A stretch of 64,000 nucleotides of DNA from Megalopta genalis. Its lineage: Eukaryota > Arthropoda > Insecta > Hymenoptera > Halictidae. How positions within the stretch are numbered: position 1 is the first letter of the stretch; each line of letters begins with the position of its first letter. Made by a program: the position numbers and the translations under genes. The DNA is taken from positions 9,187,616 to 9,251,615 of the forward strand of contig NC_135015.1 in assembly GCF_051020955.1 (NCBI RefSeq). Direction: 5' to 3'. Shown piece by piece: positions 62,695 to 64,000 of this stretch. Below the pieces are notes generated by a model. That model saw nothing but the letters and a program-made list of their open reading frames with translations. It did not search any database and was not told the origin of the DNA.

Positions 62695-64000
62695 ATTACC
62701 TTATCACGTCAGTATTATTATCCCTTTATGGATGAGGATTTTTGAGAACTCTGAGGACATATTCTTCTAACAATTAAATTACGTATCAAAGACGTCAATA
62801 ATGGAAATAGAAAACTAATAATAGAAAATAGGAAATAGTATATCCTCTGACTGTTAAAAGAGTCAAAAAGAACAAATTCCTCTACGTTTGGGAAACATTT
62901 GAAATTAGTTGTTCTAGATTGCCAACGTTGTATTACTTTTAACGGAGTCAATACTCAAGCGATGCGATAAAAGCACTGAACATTTACTGCATAAAACCTG
63001 AACAATTCTGTAGAATCTGCTAAAAGATACAATATATCTATTATTGGTTTCTCTATAGGATCAGACATACAAAGCTGCCGCCCCCTCCCCCCAATTTTCC
63101 CCGGCCCTTCGTTGCGATTAGCAGAATAACCGCGAGTCGACCCATTTGATCGCAATTTTCTCCGTCCGTTCCGCTCGTTTCCGAGTAATGAGTTCAACTA
63201 GTCATTACGGAATCGCCGAGAGGGAACGCTTGCTCGCTCACTGGTTCGCGCGCGCGAGAGTATTTCGTAGTGGATTAAAAAATGATAATCGACCGGAGGA
63301 TAAACGAAGAGCGGCGAAATTAGAATATTTCAGACTGACCTGGCCCACTAATCGAGTTACACTCATAATCGACGATAATGGCTTCAATTAGGTCGCGATT
63401 AGCGCGAACCCCGGAGGGGGTGGCTCGCACGTCGTGAAGCGGTGGCAACGTTCGCCGGCCGATTACATACCTGGAACAGAAAAGACAAAGTCGGCGTTAG
63501 AGAAAGCGATGCAGCTGGTATCCCGGCAAAAGATTATACCGTAATGCCGGCCGTAACTGCGCCGACGTTTGTTAAGCAACTATTTGATATCCGAGTCTCG
63601 TCGGGGAAACGGAGCCGTCGGATAAATGGTTGGGGAAGCACGAACTGCCGCGGCGAATATTTGAGAAACACGGGCCAGGTAGAATAATATTATAGAAATG
63701 GGGGCGTAGAATGTTTGAGAACATGGAAATAAGGGAACGCGGAATATTTCCGAGCCAGTCGAGTAATAGGACTATAAAACATACATGTGCAGAGACGCGG
63801 GGCCGGCTGTGTTAGACACAGCCCCCAGCACACACGATCACACTGCCGCGTTATAATAGGTACATAGAGCATCTTTGGAAACGCGGGACACGTCCCGAAA
63901 GGAACCACCGGGCTCCTGCGTTCGTTCACCGCCGTTCATTTTTATCGATTATGCCGCCCGCCGCGCCGCGCCGCGCCGGTAGGCAATCGATCCGCGAACC
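60097..64000. other. Non-coding stretch to the window end
   Basis: AT-rich to about 61540 and GC-rich at 61560-61900. AT-rich with a CT microsatellite to 63060, then GC-rich to the end. The window closes with a CGCCG run at 63955-63977. Frames up to 84 codons are unsupported. Confidence 0.5.
62608..62694. repeat. Long (CT)n microsatellite
   Basis: Nearly 90 bp of CT dinucleotides with two CTACTCT interruptions near the left end and one CTAT near the right end. It is the longest simple repeat in the window besides the AT array. Confidence 0.96.

Noticed and set aside
1..64000. tRNA genes and well-known insect microRNAs (let-7, bantam, miR-1, miR-9, miR-124 and others)
   Set aside because: Scanning by eye for tRNA T-loop (GGTTCRANNCC) contexts and for seed-plus-arm sequences found no complete match. 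A covariance-model search would be decisive.

Overview
This window looks like nuclear intergenic or intronic DNA from an insect, most likely a hymenopteran (ant, bee or wasp). The reasons are an AT-rich background broken by many short GC-rich, CpG-rich islands, abundant (GA)n/(CT)n microsatellites, and several short DNA-transposon families whose end motifs resemble, from memory, repeats common in Hymenoptera. No bacterial signs are present (no operons, no long ORFs). I found no protein-coding gene, tRNA, rRNA or known microRNA that I could support. The longest open frames are 120-151 codons, overlap on both strands, and match nothing I recognise.

The readable content is mobile-element debris, and it is well preserved. 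The main theme is a cluster of TTAA-flanked, piggyBac-like MITEs: 2626-2896, 13545-13763, about 25236-25393, 33926-34385, 42360-42568, 51117-51332, 51834-52170 and 59854-60092. Many carry a palindromic motif just inside the terminal repeat. Four of them (13545, 25236, 42360, 51117) belong to one diverged group. Other DNA elements are a pogo/Tigger-like MITE (4770-4997), a hAT MITE with a perfect 16-bp TIR and 8-bp target duplication (9040-9220), an inverted pair of mariner-like MITEs (11095-11186 and 11213-11308), a third mariner-like MITE (56419-56509), and a long imperfect inverted repeat (30390-30709).

The most unusual element is at 55578-56198. It has 57-58-bp terminal inverted repeats beginning TGT and ending ACA, TATA target duplications, internal repeats of the terminal motif, and a minus-strand fragment encoding a cysteine-rich tail (C-x-C-x3-C-x4-C-x-C pattern). 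It looks like a deleted copy of an integrase-type (Ginger-like) DNA transposon. A solo LTR at 38763-39124 keeps a TATA box, an initiator and a polyadenylation signal.

Tandem repeats include four 83-88-bp units (1092-1434), four 26-bp units (18982-19085), a TATAATA-based array with higher-order structure (7505-7884), and microsatellites at 7236, 26602, 38371 and 62608. A protein-like minus-strand segment at 57410-57779 contains a nearly perfect in-frame duplication of 34 codons. It is the only place where I suspect coding history outside transposons, and it is unproven. Between these features lie alternating GC-rich islands and AT-rich spacers, described block by block.
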